Source of the DNA: Echinometra lucunter
Lineage: Eukaryota; Echinodermata; Echinoidea; Camarodonta; Echinometridae
NCBI GenBank assembly: GCA_029962745.1
Contig: CM057153.1
Location: 5,504,006-5,568,005 of the forward strand
Direction of reading: 5' to 3'
DNA length: 64,000 bases
Within the stretch, counting starts at the first letter, position 1. Every line of letters begins with the position of its first letter. The notes under the pieces were generated by a model, which saw nothing but the letters and a program-made list of their open reading frames with translations, searched no databases and was not told the DNA's origin. A program made the translations under genes and the position numbers. Of the stretch, positions 11,176 to 21,783 are shown piece by piece.

Positions 11176-11179
11176 ATAC
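11176..11179 (+). repeat. Target-site duplication ATAC, right copy
   Basis: This second copy of ATAC abuts the outer end of the 5' LTR. Removing the element and one ATAC restores the GPCR frame. Confidence 0.85.
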
Positions 11180-12251
11180 AAAGTACTCATTGGACAACCC
11201 ACCACTCCACCAGGCTTTAGTATTGCTCTTCTTTATACCGCTAATATTTATAATCGTCTTCGGCAATGTAATGGTCATAGTTGCCGCTTACAAGGAGCCT
11301 AGACTCCGAACACAAAGTTACATCATCCTGACAAGTCTGGCTGTATCTGATCTCTTCATTGGTCTGGTGGCTACCCCTCTTGAACTCTACTCCCGGGTAG
11401 TACAAGATGGCATTACATGCTCTGTTGCCAAATCGGGATACTTTACAGTCTGGCTTTACGTCTTCGTCTATGTTTCCATCGTCCACATCGTTCTCATCAC
11501 AGCAGACCATCTATTAGCGCTCACGAGACCACTTCGCTACGTTACCTTGGTGACGACAAGAAGGATATGCATCGCCATCGCGATCGTCTGGATCGGAGGA
11601 GTAACCTACGGGATTATTTCCGTGATCGAGTCGGGGAACAGTCAAGACAACACCTTGACGCAGTTCTGCACTGGAGTCAGATATCAAACTCTATCTGCAC
11701 GTTGTTTTCTTCTCGGAAGCGCTAGTTCAATACTCCTTGTTGGCGGCATTTTGATCGCGTTGAATATTCGCATTCTTCGCATCGCCGTGAATCACTCGAG
11801 AAGGATTCACCAGAAGTCGGTCAACCACGAGTTCAGGCCTTCTCCTCGACGACCCGCATGGCAAGGTTTAGGGAGACACCAATTCAAAGCAGCAAAAACC
11901 ACTGTCTTTGTGGTGGGAATGTTCTGCATTGGTTGGTTCCCGACCAGTATCTGGTTTTATCTCAGGACCTTCGCGGATATCAGTCATGTCGGCCAGATCA
12001 TCCTCTTCGAACTCTGCTTCTTTATTGCCAATTTGAGCTCTGCAATGAATCCATTCATTTACTGCTTCAAAGATAGCCTCTTCAGGCAAACGTTTTGCAA
12101 AATTTTCCCACCGCTTATCAGAGTCCTGAGACACACAAGATTTCGGGTTGATTTTGAAAGAGAGTCATGTATAGCCATCAAAGGCGATGTACAGATCAAT
12201 ACTATCAATGTTGCTTGCCAAAATCTCTACGAAGAAAGAGGAGAAAATTAA
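11180..12251 (+). CDS. Rhodopsin-class GPCR, main part, 5' end displaced by LTR element
   Basis: An intronless seven-helix receptor. From Leu (TTG) at 11190 there are 353 codons; with the fragment at 5935-5960 the whole receptor would be 365 aa. Counting from 11190: TM1 with GN at 25-26, TM2 LAVSDL with D54, a TM3-start Cys77, DHL at 106-108 where DRY is usual, the TM6 stretch KAAKTTVFVVG...GWFP, and TM7 NPFIY. The aminergic Asp in TM3 (position 3.32) is Leu, so an amine ligand is unlikely. There is no ATG between the LTR and codon 28, so this allele lacks a normal start; initiating at Met28 would lose most of TM1. The ligand is unknown. Several antisense and shifted frames here are shadows. 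Confidence 0.88.
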
Positions 12252-13100
12252 ACTGTTATAAACACTAAATTGTAGTCAAGAGGAATCGCTGGTATATAGT
12301 TCAAGGAATGTGCCCTTGATTTCTATGTGTAACGGACATGAATGAAACATAACATTGTGTCAAAAATTGAAAACTGCCAATACCACCTCTTGCTTCATTA
12401 TCAAATTATCAAATTATCATGATTATTATTCATAAAGCATGTAAAGCGGTGGTCTCTGGGCTATTTCTTATCTGATATCAAAGTGACGAAATTTCTTTGA
12501 CAGGTTATGGGGAATATAGTACCAAAGATGAATGTCACTGAAATGTCATTCCCTGTAGAAAAAAAAAAAAACCCTGAACGTTTATTATATAATATTTAGC
12601 CTATTTTGGCTAATTCTATAACACTCATGTCCTGGCGACAATATTTTTGCAGTGCATATGTTTCCGAATCAACAGACTTTTACCTACAACTCCGAAGTGC
12701 TCCACTATGCATGTTCACCTTACCTGAACCTAACCCTAAATTTTCAACTATATAGACCAAATTGCAGCTTCAACCTGGCCATGTATCTGGTGAAAAACTG
12801 AGTCCGGACGAAAATGTTTTAGGTCGTCCACTGTTTCTCCGAATTGACAGAGGTTTGAGAAAGCGGTAAACAAGAATAGGGGACCGTTTTGCTGTTTTTC
12901 ATTCCGTTTTTAGCCCATTTCGAATCTTGTGAAATATGTCTGTAGTTCATGTTGTATCTTAACATGTTATGTCATGTAAAGTCACATGGATTGAACAAGA
13001 AGATTTTCGGGTTATAGTTATTTAGTTAAGCCCTTTCTTTTCTCGGCATCCGTATGACTTTCCTTAATTCCACTATTGTTTTGTAATCTGTTTGTTTTCT
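12252..13100. other. Non-coding region downstream of the GPCR
   Basis: This presumably holds the GPCR 3' UTR and then intergenic sequence. I see no clear polyadenylation signal close to the stop, no ORF of note, and one A-run near 12560. Confidence 0.4.
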
Positions 13101-13117
13101 TGGTCGTTTTTGCCGGT

Positions 13118-13205
13118 TAACATGATAATGATGATGATCATTGTCATGATGATGATCATTGTCATGATGATGATCATTGTCATGATGATGATGATGATAA
13201 TAACA
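13118..13205. repeat. GAT-type minisatellite
   Basis: About three copies of a unit reading CATGATGATGATCATTGT, followed by GAT and AAT runs. Predicted short Ile/Met-rich peptides here are artefacts of the repeat. Confidence 0.85.
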
Positions 13206-13479
13206 AAAATAACTTTCGCCCGTTTGCAGGTGATAGAAATGGATACTGCATGAACCATTATACCGATTATAAGGCCAAATAGAAATATTTGCTAGTTCCT
13301 CGTCCTCTCTTCCCGCATTTGATTTGTTTATCTTTTTTCATTGTTGATGTTCTAAAATGAAATTAATTTAATTCCGATTTCAACTTCCATCTGGAAAACA
13401 GACGGATTTCCCCTATAAAAAAAAAAAAAATCATTAATACCATGCATTTTTACATTATTTTTGAGCCTCTTCTCAGTTT

Positions 13480-14640
13480 AGTTCAGTTTTTATTTTTTCT
13501 CATTTCCAACAAAATGAATACAAAATCCATACAAAAATCATGAAATTGAATATTTACAGAAGAGTGCATGCAGTATAAAACATCAAAATTATAAATTTCA
13601 AAATGAATAGATCAATTAACATTGCCATTTAAAACTAAACAAGATTATCAGTTTGCTGGAAATGGAGAGGTCCACTGAGAAGCAGAGCTTGTAAGTCGTG
13701 GACCCCTCAGATAACAATAATGTGGAGTAGAATAATACATAATGAAGGAAAAGAAAGGTAGTGGCCAACAGAGAGATAGGGGAAACAGTTTTAAAGAATA
13801 GAGCAAGAAAAAAGAGGAGAGAAAGAGAACAGAAATAGGCTGCAAGTGGACCAAATAAAGAGATCAGAGGTGATAAGCAAACATAATGTAAACTGAGTGC
13901 GCAACATTCATTATTCAAATCGCAAGAGAAGGAAACCAACTGTAATAATCATGATGATGGCAGGCGAGTGGTGACGAAATCTTTGGAATAAAATAATTTC
14001 TGTATAGTTTTAAATGGAGACGGCCTACTATATACCACAAAGGAAGCTTAGTATAGTATAGAATCAGTAGAGAGATTTTAAGTTTTCTTTTAAACACTGC
14101 GAGTGAAGGGGAATTTTTCAATCATTGTTGAAGTATTCCAAAATTTAGCATGTTTAGGGCCTTCAAAAATGAACGTATTTTGAGCAGAAAGTGTTCTCAA
14201 AAGAGGTAGATGAAATTCATCTGATTTTCTAGTGGGATATTTATGAAATGTACGATTTTTAACAAACATATCATTAAACATTAAGGTAGTGCACCACATC
14301 TGTATTTAAACATAAATTCACCAAGCTGATATAAGTAGAGATCTTTAATTTTTAAGATGTTGTGTTCAAAGAAAAGAGGATCTGTATGGGCGCGTATAGG
14401 GGCATTGCAAATAATACGGATAACTTTCTTTTGTAATAACAGAACTCTTTCCAACAATGTTAGATGTGTGTTGCCCCAAACCAAAGGACCGTAATTTAGA
14501 TATGGTAAAATAAGGGATGAATAAAGCATAGGCAAAGATGATTGTGGTACATGTAATCTAAGTCTATAAATGATACCAATATTGAGAGAGATAGTTTTAC
14601 AATTATCGATGTGCAATTTCCAGGAGAGTTTTCGTAATGT
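13480..14640 (-). mobile_element. LINE 3' fragment (reverse transcriptase C-terminus and 3' UTR)
   Basis: The minus strand from about 14616 encodes a block typical of the end of a non-LTR retrotransposon ORF2: LYSSLILPYLNYGPLVWGN, then LLLQKKVIRIICNAPIRAHT. It continues in other frames with HKYPTRKSDEFHLP and EGPKHAKFWNTS, near 14090-14299, then SPSLAVFKRKLK. The frame changes show decay. The 3' UTR runs to about 13480 with an AATAAAAACTGAAC-like tail. It is 5'-truncated near 14640, as is usual for LINEs. CR1/L2-like affinity is a guess. Confidence 0.75.
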
Positions 14641-15020
14641 ATCTATGACACTGTTTTATTCATTTCATCAAAATTTGTTTGGTTTCATATCTAAATGGAA
14701 AATAAAACGTTTGGATTTGAATGAAATACTAAATCTTAGTATTGGAAATAATCAAAGTGATCAAGCATATACCAATGTACACGAACATTAAGAATTGTCA
14801 AAATGTATTTTGGCCTATAAATGAACCCCAATTTTAATTTGCCTTGTGCACCTTTTTGTGTTCTGTTTGTTAGTCAAGTTAAGTTATAGTGTCTCCCATG
14901 CAGACTAGGGCCTCTTTTTTATGTACAATGGTGACTGATGTAAATGTCCTTTTCATGGCCATGCAATCCAATTTACGCCCACTGATAACGTCTTGTGTTA
15001 GATCAACATTCATTTATGTA
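14640..15020. other. Non-coding AT-rich stretch
   Basis: I see no gene or recognisable repeat here, only short chance frames. Confidence 0.4.
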
Positions 15021-15287
15021 CAGGGCCGTACGTAAAAATTTTTCCTGGGAAGGGGGGGGGGGGCAAGACGAGTAAAAAATTTTGAAGGAACTTGAAAGCG
15101 AGGGAGCGAAGCGACCGAACTCGTCATGAGGGCGCTTTACATTTTTAAAAGTGAAATTGAAGAATATGGTGCACACTTTTGGTGAATTTTGTGAAAATTT
15201 TCAGTAAAAAAAATGTTATTTTTTTGGAGGGGGGGGGGGGAACTGTTCTCCTGCCCCCCCCCCCTCCCCCAGCTGCGTACGGCCATG
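15021..15287 (+). mobile_element. Non-autonomous TIR element, GGCCGTACG family, copy B
   Basis: A 267-bp element starting CAGGGCCGTACG and ending CTGCGTACGGCCATG. It has internal G- and C-runs, GAGCGAAGCGACCGA and TCATGAGGGCGC, all shared with copies C (18866) and D (62150). No clear target duplication is visible, because the right flank is a GTA microsatellite. hAT-like by its CAG-type terminus and the 8-bp duplication of copy D. Confidence 0.75.
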
Positions 15288-15328
15288 GTAGTAGTAGTAG
15301 TAGTAGTAAAATTAGTAGAAGCAGCAGC

Positions 15329-15359
<31 letters not shown>

Positions 15360-15452
15360 ATGGTGGTGGTGAAGGTAGTAGTAGTAGTAGCAGTGGTGGT
15401 GGTGGTGGTGGTGGTAGTAGTAGTAGTGGTTGTAGTGGTAGTAGTAGCAGTG

Positions 15453-15510
<58 letters not shown>

Positions 15511-15533
15511 TAGTGGTAGTAGTAGTAGTAGTG

Positions 15534-15564
<31 letters not shown>

Positions 15565-15605
15565 TGGTAGTAGTGGTGGTAGTAGTAGTGGTGGTGGTGA
15601 TGGTG

Positions 15606-15640
<35 letters not shown>

Positions 15641-15677
15641 CGTAGTAGTAGTAAGTAGTAGTGTGTCTAGTATTAGT

Positions 15678-15712
<35 letters not shown>

Positions 15713-15778
15713 ATAGTAGTAGTGGTAGTGGTAGTTGTAGTAGTAGTAGTAGTAGTAGTGGAAGTAGTAGTGGTAGTG

Positions 15779-15832
<54 letters not shown>

Positions 15833-15993
15833 TAGGTAAGTAGTAGTAGTAGTTAGTAGTAGTGTGGTTAATAGTTAGTAGTGGTTAGTAGTAGTTGTGG
15901 TAATAGTAGTCGCTGGGTAGTGGTAGTTGTTAGTAGTAGTAGTAGTAGTAGTAGTCGTAGTAGTAGTCGTAGTAGAAGTAGTGGTAGTGGTAC

Positions 15994-16050
<57 letters not shown>

Positions 16051-16051
16051 A
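15286..16051. repeat. Large GTA/GTG trinucleotide array
   Basis: About 770 bp of imperfect (GTA)n with (GTG)n interruptions, starting at the end of the TIR element. It yields long poly-Ser, poly-Val and poly-Thr frames on both strands, which are not genes. Confidence 0.95.
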
Positions 16052-16059
16052 AATTCTTG

Positions 16060-17470
16060 ACTTTGAAAAAGGTCGCATTACCTTTTCAATATTCCAATGT
16101 TCAAGAGCGTAGTTGGCGTGCTTCTAATAATGATGTGGTAGGCGGGTCGACAATATGCTTATTCACATGAATTCATAAGTGTCACTTACCAAGATCATCA
16201 ATATTTGCAGTAAATAGGCCTACTACGTGAGTTTTCAGATTTCTCGTATACTTATGACATCTTTTATGAATCTTACGAGAATTTAGTCCAAAGTTTAAAA
16301 AAAGGTCGCGTTACCTTTCCATGCAGCTGTGTTCATGGGTGTCTTGGTTCTAAAAGCTCACGTTTCAGATACATTGCAGGATTGCCAGCAGTTGTGCCTA
16401 ATTTTGTTTCAATTTCATTTTCATGACTGTAACAATAACAGAGAATACAACTATAATCACGGAAGAAAAGAAAGATAAATTAAGAAACACATGAATTGAT
16501 GCCTGCGGATCACCGAAAGGAATGCTGACACCAACAGACCATCTTGATTTCGGTATTTACATGTGTGTCTTGTTAATAGATACAGAGTATAGATAACTTT
16601 ACATGATCAATTAACTTTATAATACAAAGGGAAAGTACAAATTCAGTTAAGAAAAAGGTCGCATCACCTTTCTATCTTCCAAGATTCAAGTGTTTTGTAG
16701 GGTAGGCTTGTCGGCAAAATATACTTATACATCAATTTGAAGTTATCAGAATCGTGAAAATCATTATTTTCAGTAAATATGTCTACGTGAGTTTGCAGAT
16801 TACATGTTTACTTTGATCAATGACGTCTTCAGAATCAAAAGATAATTTGGTAATTTGCTTTTAAAAAGGTCGCGTTACCTTTCAACCTTGCTGTGTTCAT
16901 GGATACTGCGTCTTGATTCCTAAAGTCGGATGCTTTTAAGATTTATACTGCAGAATTGTCCGTATAGCGCTGCCTATTCACTTCTTTCAGTTTCATTTTC
17001 AGAACTGATAACATAGAATACTAGGAAATTGGTGTAATTACGAAAGAAAAGAAAGATACATGAACTGATGTTTGCGGATCACCAAAAGAAATGCTGACAC
17101 TAATACTGAGATCATGTTTTCATAATTTCGGGATTTACGTGTGTTTTTATAGATATTGAGCATTCACTTTTCATGATTAATTAGCTTTGTAATGCAAACA
17201 GAAAGTAAAAATTTGGTTTAAAAAAAATGGTCGCTTCACCTTCCTATATTCCAAGATTCAAGTGCTTTGTTGGATAAGCTTGGCTGCAAAATTATGTTTA
17301 CTTATCCATCAATTTCAAGTTATCAGAGTTGCGAAAATCTTTATTTGAAGTAAATGGATCTACGTGAGTTTGCAGATTGCCTGTTTAGTTTCTACTGCAT
17401 TTGACATCTAATGGATTCAAAGAAGATCGCGTGACATTTATATCTTTAAAAAGATGTTCAGTCACATATT
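16060..17470 (+). repeat. Satellite-like tandem array, ~570-bp higher-order unit
   Basis: About 2.5 units. Each contains two boxes of the form AAAGGTCGCRTYACCTTT, an inverted AAAGGT/ACCTTT pair. Boxes start at about 16068, 16301, 16654, 16865, 17226 (degenerate) and 17421 (degenerate). One class is followed by CCAAGATTCAAGTG, the other by GCTGTGTTCATGG, and they alternate. Between boxes, the segment with GCGGATCACCRAAAG is shared by units 1 and 2. No ORF. Confidence 0.8.
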
Positions 17471-17525
17471 CCATGGATACTGGTGTCTTGCTTCCTAATC
17501 CACATTGCAAGGTTACAGTCAGTAA

Positions 17526-18308
17526 CAGTGGCGGCACCAGGATTGTTAAAGTGGGGGGGGGGCAAATGGAGGGCGAAAGAAAATGTTGGGGGGGCAGGGG
17601 CAGTCAATTTTTTTTGCGTGTATGGAGAAATCGAGCGTTTTTTTTCCTCTTACACACATTTTAATATTAATTTTGCGAGCGAGCAAAGCGAGCAAACAAA
17701 AAATAACTGCTTTTTGGTTTTTAATCGCATTTTCGAATAAATATCCTGAAATCTGATGAGCGAGCGAGCCCAAAATGGCTACTTTTCTTCTTTTTAATCG
17801 TATTTTAGGAAAGAACTTTAAAGATATGACGAGCGAGCGAAGCGAGCGAGCCAAAAATAACCACTTTTTTGGTTTTTAATTGCATCTTCGAATAAATATT
17901 CTGAAATATGATGAGCGAGCGAGCCAAAAATGGTTACTTTTCTTCTTTTTAATCGCATTTTAGAAAAGAACTTTAAAGATATGACGAGTGAGCGAGCCCA
18001 AAATAACCACTATTTTGGTTTTTAATTGCATCTTCGAATAAATATTCTGAAATATGACGAGCGAGCGAAGCGAGCGAGCCAAAAATAGCCACCTTTTTGG
18101 TTTTCAATCGAAGTTTTGAAGAGCGGAAAAAGGTATTTTAGAGCACTTCACAGCTTGAATATGATGCTTATGACAACATCTACTTATTTACAAATTAGTG
18201 TATAATTTTTCTTTTCAGTCCTCAAAATTTCTGGGGGGGCAACTGGGGGGGCAAAGCTTCTGAGTGGGGGGCAAATGCCCCCCATGCCCCCCCTTGGTGC
18301 CGCCACTG
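17526..18308 (+). mobile_element. hAT-like non-autonomous element with 8-bp TSD
   Basis: A 783-bp element with TIRs CAGTGGCGGCACCAGG and the inverted CAGTGGCGGCACCAAGG. It is flanked by an exact 8-bp duplication GTCAGTAA (17518-17525 and 18309-18316). The G-rich left end and C-rich right end enclose three tandem ~180-bp segments, each with GAGCGAGCGAGCC and phrases such as GGTTTTTAATYGCATYTTCGAATAAATAT. There is no transposase ORF. The terminus CAG and 8-bp duplication are diagnostic of hAT elements. Confidence 0.9.
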
Positions 18309-18316
18309 GTCAGTAA

Positions 18317-18865
18317 TATTCATTTTGCTAATTCATGAATACTGAATGAAAAAAAAAATAATTTGAAGTATTAGCGTATTTCACAAATGACAGTTAACTC
18401 ACTTATTGGTCATTATAGACTTAGAACCCGAAGAAAATATAGATAACACTTTCGGTATAATTGTTACTAATACTCAAATGTACCGAAAATCGCGAAAAAA
18501 TGTGCTCAGTTTTGGCAAAAAATTTACCCGACAAAACTACACGTTACTTTAACCCAAGAAAAAAAGTGAAATGTATCCAAAATTGGTAAAATGTTGCGAA
18601 TTCAGATCAAATGTTTATTTTCACTATTTTCCTGAGTTTGGAATTACCACTCTTAATAGTCTGCTTAATTCTTACAAGATTCGCCTGCGAAAAAATAGCA
18701 ATAAATATGTGACCTTAATTACCCTTTGACTCATTTGTGTATGAAGTAATACTCTTCATGCTGCATGGCCTTACAAGTAATATTACTCCAATAAGACCAG
18801 TTACTTATTCAATACTATGGGTAGACATGGTATAGAGAATAACTTGGGTAATAACATTTTCCAAG
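18317..18865. other. Non-coding AT-rich stretch
   Basis: No gene or recognised repeat is visible. Confidence 0.4.
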
Positions 18866-19137
18866 CAGGGCCGTACGCAGAAATTTTTTCCTGGGAGGGG
18901 CAAGACGAGAAAAAAGCTTTGAAGAAACTCGAAAGCGAGGGGGCGAAGCGACCGAGCTGGTCATGAGGGCGCTTTTGCATTTTTAAAAGTGAAATTGAAG
19001 GATTTGGTGCACTTTTCACTGCTTTGGGTGAATTTTGTGAAAATTTTCAGTAAAAAAAAATTGAATTTTCTAAATTTCGGGGGGGGGGGGCAACTGCCCC
19101 TCCCCGCCCCCCCCCCCCCCCGCTGCGTACGGCCATG
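18866..19137 (+). mobile_element. Non-autonomous TIR element, GGCCGTACG family, copy C
   Basis: A 272-bp element with ends CAGGGCCGTACGCAG and CTGCGTACGGCCATG, a G-run/C-run right half, and the shared core GGGGCGAAGCGACCGAGCTG. It is very similar to copy B at 15021. I see no flanking duplication. Confidence 0.8.
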
Positions 19138-19254
19138 TTCATGTATCTGCGATATGTCGATTTATCTATGATTTTCTTTATCTATAAAAGTACCACAAAT
19201 CATAGAGTTATGTTCGTCAGAAGGTTATATCATTTTCAAGAGGTTATATAATGA

Positions 19255-19335
19255 TGACGACGACGATGATGATAATAAATATAACAGTGATAATAATAAT
19301 GATAATAATAATGACAATAATAATAACAACAATCT
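19255..19335. repeat. GAT/AAT microsatellite (probable SINE tail)
   Basis: An imperfect (GAT)n and (AAT)n tract. It lies at the 3' end of the minus-strand SINE and is probably its tail. Confidence 0.75.
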
Positions 19336-19575
19336 TGTTTACCCAGGGAAGCCGCATCAGCTTCAGTGCTGTTCTTCCTGAGGGCCCTGCAAATTATTAT
19401 TAGCCCCACTTGGCTCTGGTCCCCATCTTACACCTGTGCCGAGTGGGACAATATTAGGAAAAAAACGTCTTGCCCAAGGATGTACTGGCACCCAGAGAGG
19501 ATTGAACCCAGCCTCCCTTATAAGAGTCAATCCTTCTGCAATATAGACCTGCACATTGCTCCAACTGAATCATCT
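19330..19575 (-). mobile_element. tRNA-derived SINE
   Basis: On the minus strand a head with an A-box-like CAGTTGGAGCA (19558-19573) is followed about 60 bp later by a B-box GGTTCAATCC (19500-19509). Then come CCTTGGGCAAGACG, GTCCCACTCGGC, and an AT-rich microsatellite tail to the left. The box spacing, the 5' head and the simple tail fit a tRNA-derived SINE of about 250 bp. The parent tRNA cannot be told by eye. Confidence 0.65.
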
Positions 19576-19599
19576 CTCTTTCTTCTCATTCTTTCTTCT

Positions 19600-19649
19600 T
19601 CTTCTTTCTTCTTCTTCTTCTTCTTCTTCTTCTTCTTCTTCTTCTTCTT

Positions 19650-19680
<31 letters not shown>

Positions 19681-19725
19681 GTCTTCTTCTTCTTCTTCTT
19701 CTATACTACTACTTCTTCTATATAA
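19600..19725. repeat. (CTT)n microsatellite
   Basis: A long CTT array with a few interruptions. The Phe-rich frame here is an artefact. Confidence 0.95.
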
Positions 19726-19735
19726 GCTTCTTCAT

Positions 19736-19748
19736 CATTATCATCATT

Positions 19749-19805
<57 letters not shown>

Positions 19806-19806
19806 T
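19736..19806. repeat. (ATC)n microsatellite
   Basis: A nearly pure ATC array separated from the CTT array by a short unique stretch. Confidence 0.95.
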
Positions 19807-20254
19807 TTCATTATTCTAATTCTTTAATTTATTGTAAATTGTTAGACAGAGTGAATCTCTCTTTCTCTCTTCCCCGCTCTTCCTCCTTTCTCCCGGTCTG
19901 ACCTTTCCCATCCCCGTTCTCTCGGCCTCTTCCCCTTTCCCTCCTGAAAGTAGAACCTCTCTTGTCTATAAAACTCCGCTCAGGAAACGTCGATCGTGGG
20001 AGCGAGCCTTTGATAGTCTAACGTTGGTGGGTGCCTCAGAAGGCAGACCTCCTCCTTCTTCCCCTCCTCCCTCCCTCCCTGTTACCGTAAATTTTCTCTC
20101 GATCCCTTGTATGAATCCCTTCCAAAGCCATGCAACCACGGTTGCACACACTCGCGGGCACGCCCCTCCCTCTAGATCTGTTTCTTCTTCCGCCGACTGG
20201 AGAAGCTGAATAATGAACCATAAGCGTCTCATCATATTATCATACATTCTCACA

Positions 20255-20720
20255 ATAAGTCGGGTCTATATCTGTGGGGATAGATTGGTTGTTGCATTAA
20301 AATAGATGGCGTTGTGTAGTCTACAAATTGCTTTCCAATTGATAATTCCATTCAATTTTGGCTCACCATAACTTTTCAACAACCGACCTAGCGCCATACA
20401 TAATCTCCCTAGCGCTCTAGCAGCAGCATGCTCTAGCAGACTACGTTTAGAAAAGACGCGACGTTGAGTAAACACTGATTGGACTTTGCTCTGGTTATCA
20501 TGCCGGACTGCCGGAGCGCCAACTGTGTACTGTTCGTCTACTGCTAGCTGTGCATGCATGTGGTCGACGTCGTCGACGTCAAAGACAAAGCACATTAGCA
20601 CAAGCATATGCAAGAGCTCTGACTTGTAGCAAGAACGCAGAAACACTGTCACTGCCACTGCACTGGTCATTCTGTACGGATTGGACGTTTATCATCTACT
20701 TCAAATATAGCACAAACTAT
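20255..20720 (+). promoter_or_regulatory. Upstream region of EPHX2-like copy 1
   Basis: From about 20266 the sequence is homologous to 47318 onward upstream of copy 2; both have TGTGG..ATAGATTG, TTGGCT(C)ACCATAACTTTT and AAATATAGCACAAA. This gives the left edge of the duplication and probably includes promoter and 5' UTR. I see no clear TATA box. The frame in phase with exon 1 is open from about 20550 but has no ATG before 20721. Confidence 0.5.
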
Positions 20721-21743
20721 ATGAAGAAGGCAGTATTATTTGACCTGGGAGGAGTGCTGTTTGAGCCGCCGCAGGACAGCCTTCGCCGATGTGGTGAGAA
20801 GCTTGGTTTACCCGGGTGAGTATCGGCGTAGATCTGCATCATGTAACTGAGTGGTACGAAAAGGAGACTTTGCATGCTGGTTTACCGAAACTTAACCACG
20901 ACTTGCTATCAATGATTATGTCATCATATGTATGTTGAGGTTCACTGTGTGCCATGGTGATGTGGTCTTTAATATTACTCTGCAAGGGATCAGCATTTTT
21001 TTTTTCAAGAGTATATAGGGCCTGCTATATTAGGGGCAGCCAGCCAGGAGGGGGGGGGGGGGGGGAGAGAGGGGGGGGGGAGGGGGGGGGGTTACTACAT
21101 TTAGGAAGCTCAAACCTTAACACCTCCCACAGATTTGAATGAGAAGATTTTGTCCTCTCTCATTGTGGAAACTTTGCATTTTAGTCATGCTCTAAGAAGA
21201 TATGTTCACTGGCATCCTTTTTTTTGTTTGTTCTGAAAAACCCATTTTAGAATATACTCTCCACACAGATGCTTGACAGCCTCATCTAGTAAGAATTCAC
21301 ACCTTTTCTCTCCTTTTTGTCTTGGAAGTTTAAGCACTCAGTCAGTGTTGAATCATCTTTTAAACCTGTTTCTGGTCCCTTTTTTGAAGGGGAAATACCC
21401 CTTAGAATCTTATTGGGAAATCTGTATCTGAGAACACTGTTTAAACATAATTATTACTATTATTTTATGTTATATATTTAGAAAAAGTGTTTTATTATAT
21501 TCTGAAATGGCCTGTGGCCAGGGGCGTAGACAGCAGGGGGGGGGGGGGGGGATGAGGGGTATGCATCCCCCCACCTCAAAAGGTGGGGGAATGACATGTA
21601 CAATCATCCCCCCCCCCCAGGTTTTGGGAAGGATGTTTGCTTACATTATCATTATAACAACAATAACAGCAACAGTAAGCATTATAATGATAATGATAAT
21701 ACATTACTAAATATTATTATTAATATTATTATCATTATTATTA

Positions 21744-21783
<40 letters not shown>

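Noticed and set aside
11190..11192. TTG at 11190 as the natural GPCR start
   Set aside because: A non-ATG start is unlikely in an animal gene, and the upstream ATG fragment at 5935 joins in frame across the insertion site.
11241..12134. Antisense and shifted frames over the GPCR
   Set aside because: They are overlapped completely by a well-supported seven-helix receptor and have no family features.
15179..15843. Long poly-Ser, poly-Val and poly-Thr open frames
   Set aside because: They are translations of the GTA/GTG microsatellite, open in several frames and on both strands, with no unique sequence.
19600..19725. Phe-rich peptide frame
   Set aside because: It is a translation of the (CTT)n microsatellite.
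20550..20720. N-terminal extension of EPHX2 copy 1
   Set aside because: The frame is open but has no ATG before 20721, and its start would be GTG. The extension is supported only in copy 2.
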